Below, piece by piece: positions 6,891 to 9,583 of a stretch of DNA of 9,583 nt; position 1 is the stretch's first letter; every line of letters starts with the position of its first letter. The stretch comes from CAVAWX01 sp963614215. GTDB taxonomy: Bacteria > Actinomycetota > Coriobacteriia > Coriobacteriales > QAMH01. The position numbers were made by a program, and so were the translations under genes. The stretch spans positions 1 to 9,583 of the forward strand of contig CAVECB010000044.1 in assembly GCA_963614215.1 (NCBI GenBank), read 5' to 3'. The notes under the pieces were generated by a model. It worked only from the letters and a program-made list of their open reading frames with translations, did no database searches and was not told the origin of the DNA.

Positions 6891-6910
6891 GCCGACTCAC
6901 CTGTAAAACG

Positions 6911-6925
6911 GCATGTATGACATGC
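6911..6925. promoter_or_regulatory. Perfect dyad, possible operator for the adhesin gene
   Basis: GCATGT and ACATGC are perfect inverted arms of 6 bases around a 3-base centre (ATG). The dyad begins 20 bases after the candidate -10 element, which is a common place for a repressor site. I do not recognise the regulator. The rest of the 6791-7011 gap shows no other clear element. Confidence 0.35.
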
Positions 6926-7011
6926 GAAAAGGCGGAAAATTCGTACTGCGGTGAAGACGTGCGCCGCAGATGAGAAATCCACGAGACGCGCCAAGAGAGG
7001 GAGGGCTTGCG

Positions 7012-9583
7012 ATGCGCCAACGCTTGAGGGGGGGGGCATTCCACTGCCGTCCTCGTGCGTCGCGCCCGCAGGCGAACCCGTCTCTAGGTGAAGGGCGCGC
7101 GCACGGCGCTGGCAAGGCGCGGTCCCCTTTCTTTTGCACGACGACGCGCAGCAAACGCATCGCCCGCACGTCTGCCGCGCTGCTCCTTCTTGCCGCTGCG
7201 CTACTAGGCCTGTTCGGCACCCTTCAGCTGCCCGCATCCAACGAAGCCGCCGCTGCCGGCTACAACACGGGTAAAGTTAGCAGCTTGGACGAGCTCAAGA
7301 TAGGCGAGGCCTATGAGTTCATGCCCGTATGGGACGCCTGCAAGGACGCGGGGTATGCGAGCGAGGCCAAGCCAGTGGGCACTGGTTGGACCACCGGCAA
7401 TATGCACGCCCGCCTCGACGGTGGCGACACCGCGGCATGGGTGCTGTCGCAAAACGATAAAGTTAAAGATGGAGATACTAGCCAATATGTTGCCGTTACC
7501 AATATCGGGTATTGGAACGGCAAGAGAGTTGACCTGAGGGTCTCCCCAAAGACCATCGCCGTCCAAAAAGACGGAAGCGCGGGCGTGGCGAAGATATCGA
7601 GGTACTACAACCAAGGCAAAACGGCGCTTGATTCAATGAACAATTGGGTGGTGTGGAATTACAGTTTCTACTACAACGGCACGGAAACGCCTGTAAGCGA
7701 CCTGAAGTCCCATTTGTACTTCTACTGCCTGACGCATCTTTCGGGGGCGAGCACCACCGAGGTGGTGTGCGTGGCGAGAAGCACGAGCGACCCGTTGGTC
7801 ACGGCGACATACGAGGGCGACCTTATCGAAAGCGTGAATGCGGCAGGAGAGCTCTACTACACGCCCAGAACCGACCAAACCGCATCTGCAGGTACCCTCG
7901 TGTGCACGTACGAGGGAAGTTCCTACGATTTCACCACATCGTGGGAAACCCTCCTAGAGGTAGCCAACGGCAAAGACCCAGCGGTGTCGGACTACGTTGT
8001 GAAGCAGAGCTTCTACTTCACCAAGACCGACGAGAGCGGCGCGGCGCTGCCCGGTGCAACCTTCCAGCTGACGCAGGGCTCGACCGTGATCGGGACGGCC
8101 ACGTCGGATTCGAACGGCCTTGTGAACTTTGGCGTGCTGTCTGCGCCTGGCACCTATACCCTGACGGAGACCTCTGCGCCTTCCGGCTACACGCGACACA
8201 CGGGCTCATGGACGGTCACGGTCACGGGCGACGACACCGCCATACCGCCCACCTGGAGCGCGAGCGTGAAAACGGCGAGCGGGTCGGTGGGCTTTTCCGG
8301 CTCGGCGGTGGGCAGCTACAAGCTCGCGGACTACCCGACGGTGCCCTTCAAGTTCACCAAGACCGACACGGCCGGCACGGCGCTGTCCGGTGCCACCTTC
8401 GGGCTGTACTCGTCCACATCTATGACCAGCTCCACGTTGTTGAAGAGCGTCACCTCGACCTCTACCGGCCTCGTGGACTTCGGCAACCTCGACGCGGGCA
8501 CCTACTACCTGAAAGAAACCTCCGCCCCGAGCGGATGCGTGGCGAGCAGCGGATATTGGAAGGTGACGGTCACCTCCACCTCGTCGGGAAAGAACGTGTC
8601 GCTGGCATCGTATAGCTCCGCCAAGGCCTTCACCGGCAGCTACTCGGCGGGCTACAAGCTTGCGAACAATATGGAATCCGTGACGTTTTCGTTCACCAAG
8701 ACCAACGCCTCTGGCAAGGCATTGTTCGGCGCGACCTTCGGGCTGTACTCGTCCACTCCCTTCACCAGCTCTACGCTACTGAAATCCGTCACTTCGACCT
8801 CGGCCGGCCTCGTGGACTTCGGCAACCTCGACGCCGGCACCTACTACCTAAAGGAGACCTCTGCTCCGAGCGGATATACGGCAAGCAGCGGCTACTGGAA
8901 AGTGGTCGTCACCTCCGGCGCGTCGGGAAAGGGCGTGTCGTTGACGTCGCTCAGCTCCGCTACCGCCTTCACCGGCAGCTACGCGGCGGGCTACAAGCTC
9001 AAAAACAGCGAGGAGCCTGTGGCGTTCTCGTTCACCAAAACAAACGAGTCTGGCACGGCGCTTTCCGGTGCCACCTTCGGACTGTACTCGTCTACCACTT
9101 TTACCAGCTCCACATTGTTGAAGAGCGTCACCTCGACTACTGCCGGTCTCGTAAACTTTGGAAACCTCGACGCCGGCACCTACTACTTGAAGGAAATCTC
9201 TGCTCCGAGCGGATATGCGATGAGCAGCGGCTATTGGAAGGTCGTCGTCACTTTCGGCACGTCGGGGAAGGGTGTGACGCTTACTGCGGTTGATAGCGCC
9301 ACGGCCTTCACCGGCAACCAGACGGACGGCTGGAAGCTCGCCAACACCCTGAAGAAGCTGCCGTTTTCTTTCACGAAGACCGACGCCGACACGGGGGCGG
9401 GGCTGTCCGGTGCCACCTTCGGGCTGTACTCGTCTACCACGATGGACGCTTCCACGCTGGTGAAGTCCGTTGTCTCGGCATCTGGCACCGGGCTTGTGGA
9501 TTTCGGCGAGCTGGATGCCGGCACCTATTACCTGGCTGAAACGTCCGCCCCGGCCGGCTACGAGAAGGCAAGCGGCTACTGGA
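7012..9583 (+). CDS. Large Cna-B/SpaA-type repeat surface adhesin, N-terminal 857 residues, runs off right edge
   Basis: The frame is open from ATG 7012 to the window end. GGAGGG at 7000-7005 lies 6 bases upstream and decides the start over ATG 6970. Residues 1-53 are a long basic n-region, 54-72 a hydrophobic core (SAALLLLAAALLGLFGTL), then a probable cleavage near residues 79-84 (SNEAAAAG). Residues about 85-330 form a head region rich in Trp, Tyr and Ser that I cannot assign; it has Cys residues in FYCLTH, VVCVAR and LVCTYE. From residue 336 on there are five tandem Cna-B-like domains (FxFTKT..., GATFGLYSS, GTYYLKETSAPSGY). Each complete one has Lys, Glu and Asn/Asp in the positions that form an internal isopeptide bond. 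The C-terminus, where a sortase signal is expected, is missing. Likely a wall-attached adhesin or pilus-like stalk; the ligand is unknown. A nine-G run covers codons 6-9. Confidence 0.9.
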   Translation, partial: MRQRLRGGAFHCRPRASRPQANPSLGEGRAHGAGKARSPFFCTTTRSKRIARTSAALLLLAAALLGLFGTLQLPASNEAAAAGYNTGKVSSLDELKIGEAYEFMPVWDACKDAGYASEAKPVGTGWTTGNMHARLDGGDTAAWVLSQNDKVKDGDTSQYVAVTNIGYWNGKRVDLRVSPKTIAVQKDGSAGVAKISRYYNQGKTALDSMNNWVVWNYSFYYNGTETPVSDLKSHLYFYCLTHLSGASTTEVVCVARSTSDPLVTATYEGDLIESVNAAGELYYTPRTDQTASAGTLVCTYEGSSYDFTTSWETLLEVANGKDPAVSDYVVKQSFYFTKTDESGAALPGATFQLTQGSTVIGTATSDSNGLVNFGVLSAPGTYTLTETSAPSGYTRHTGSWTVTVTGDDTAIPPTWSASVKTASGSVGFSGSAVGSYKLADYPTVPFKFTKTDTAGTALSGATFGLYSSTSMTSSTLLKSVTSTSTGLVDFGNLDAGTYYLKETSAPSGCVASSGYWKVTVTSTSSGKNVSLASYSSAKAFTGSYSAGYKLANNMESVTFSFTKTNASGKALFGATFGLYSSTPFTSSTLLKSVTSTSAGLVDFGNLDAGTYYLKETSAPSGYTASSGYWKVVVTSGASGKGVSLTSLSSATAFTGSYAAGYKLKNSEEPVAFSFTKTNESGTALSGATFGLYSSTTFTSSTLLKSVTSTTAGLVNFGNLDAGTYYLKEISAPSGYAMSSGYWKVVVTFGTSGKGVTLTAVDSATAFTGNQTDGWKLANTLKKLPFSFTKTDADTGAGLSGATFGLYSSTTMDASTLVKSVVSASGTGLVDFGELDAGTYYLAETSAPAGYEKASGYW
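7028..7036 (+). repeat. Nine-G homopolymer at codons 6-9 of the adhesin gene
   Basis: Nine consecutive G residues follow TTGA within the first codons of the adhesin. With nine G the adhesin frame is open. One extra G would lead to TGA at 7089-7091, and one G fewer would lead to TAG at 7085-7087. Such tracts are classical sites of slipped-strand phase variation in surface-protein genes of other bacteria. Confidence 0.85.
8017..8352 (+). repeat. Cna-B-like repeat unit 1 (divergent)
   Basis: Residues 336-447, 112 residues. It has Lys338 in FTKTD, GATFQLTQG, Glu386 in LTETSAPSGY and Asp440 in YKLADY. It differs most from the others: it lacks the GLYSS block, and it has Asp where units 2-4 have Asn as the likely isopeptide partner. 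Confidence 0.85.
8353..8691 (+). repeat. Cna-B-like repeat unit 2
   Basis: Residues 448-560, 113 residues. Lys450, Glu502 and Asn552 form the expected isopeptide triad. It carries the GATFGLYSST, TSSTLLKSVTST, VDFGNLDAGTYYLKETSAPSG and SSGYWKV blocks shared with units 3 and 4. Confidence 0.88.
8692..9030 (+). repeat. Cna-B-like repeat unit 3
   Basis: Residues 561-673, 113 residues. Lys563, Glu615 and Asn665 are in place. It is very close to units 2 and 4 in both protein and DNA, for example the long stretch covering VDFGNLDAGTYYLKETSAPS. Confidence 0.88.
9031..9369 (+). repeat. Cna-B-like repeat unit 4
   Basis: Residues 674-786, 113 residues. Lys676, Glu728 and Asn778 are in place. The usual KETSAP reads KEISAP here, a Thr to Ile change beside the catalytic Glu. 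Confidence 0.88.
9370..9583 (+). repeat. Cna-B-like repeat unit 5 (cut by window edge)
   Basis: Residues 787-857. Lys789 in FTKTDADTG and Glu843 in YLAETSAPAGY are present; the Asn end lies outside the window. The sequence has drifted from units 2-4 (MDASTLVKSVVSAS), closer to the general Cna-B consensus. Confidence 0.85.

Noticed and set aside
6922..6954. Ten-codon ORF (MRKGGKFVLR) in the adhesin leader
   Set aside because: Too short and without a ribosome-binding site; its ATG overlaps the dyad, so it is more likely incidental.
6791..6973. Cys-rich 60-codon open frame (several CxxC-like pairs)
   Set aside because: It begins with GTG directly at the csp terminator T-run, has no ribosome-binding site and covers the adhesin promoter region. 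The Cys pattern is suggestive but not enough.
7644..8615. 323-codon plus-strand open frame in another frame
   Set aside because: It overlaps the adhesin, whose frame carries the signal peptide and repeats; the alternative product is Arg/His/Gly-rich without domains.
8652..9524. Three similar minus-strand ORFs starting MPAS(R/S)
   Set aside because: They recur only because they lie antisense to the repeated adhesin domains.
8017..9583. CRISPR or other spacer-repeat array
   Set aside because: The repeats are about 339 bp long, in frame and coding; there are no short repeats separated by unique spacers.

Overview
The window looks like the chromosome of a GC-rich Gram-positive bacterium, most likely a gut Coriobacteriia (Eggerthella/Adlercreutzia/Slackia-like). 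This is inferred from GC-rich codon use, a secreted papain-like protease with a C-terminal membrane anchor, a large Cna-B/SpaA-type repeat surface protein, and Actinobacteria-like spacing of genes. No ribosomal or other taxonomic marker gene is present, so the taxon is not proven.

Layout. (1) 1-547, minus: the N-terminal part of an aconitase-superfamily hydratase (YbhJ-like) that runs off the left edge. (2) 548-752: divergent promoter region. (3) 753-2227, plus: an EamA-type membrane transporter followed after 14 bases by a QueD/6-pyruvoyltetrahydropterin synthase-family enzyme, very likely one operon. (4) 2406-5180, plus: an exported C1A cysteine protease with a lectin-like domain, a charged insert, a helical FIVAR-like region and a C-terminal hydrophobic anchor. 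(5) 5276-5311: a strong hairpin terminator shared by the converging protease and serine acetyltransferase genes. (6) 5366-6262, minus: serine O-acetyltransferase (cysteine biosynthesis). (7) 6524-6727, plus: a cold-shock protein with a good promoter and a leader of about 105 nt, closed by a strong intrinsic terminator. (8) 7012 to the right edge, plus: the first 857 codons of a large surface adhesin with a signal peptide, a roughly 250-residue head region and at least five tandem 112-113-residue Cna-B-like domains.

The window is a mixture of housekeeping functions (tRNA queuosine or pterin chemistry, cysteine synthesis, RNA chaperone) and two host- or surface-facing exported proteins. The most interesting signal is a run of nine G residues at codons 6-9 of the adhesin gene. 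Gain or loss of one G would put translation into frames that stop within about 20 codons, so this looks like a phase-variable (ON/OFF) surface-protein locus. Tandem near-identical repeats further downstream add a second route to variation, by changing domain number. I see no CRISPR array, tRNA, rRNA, insertion sequence or phage gene in the window.
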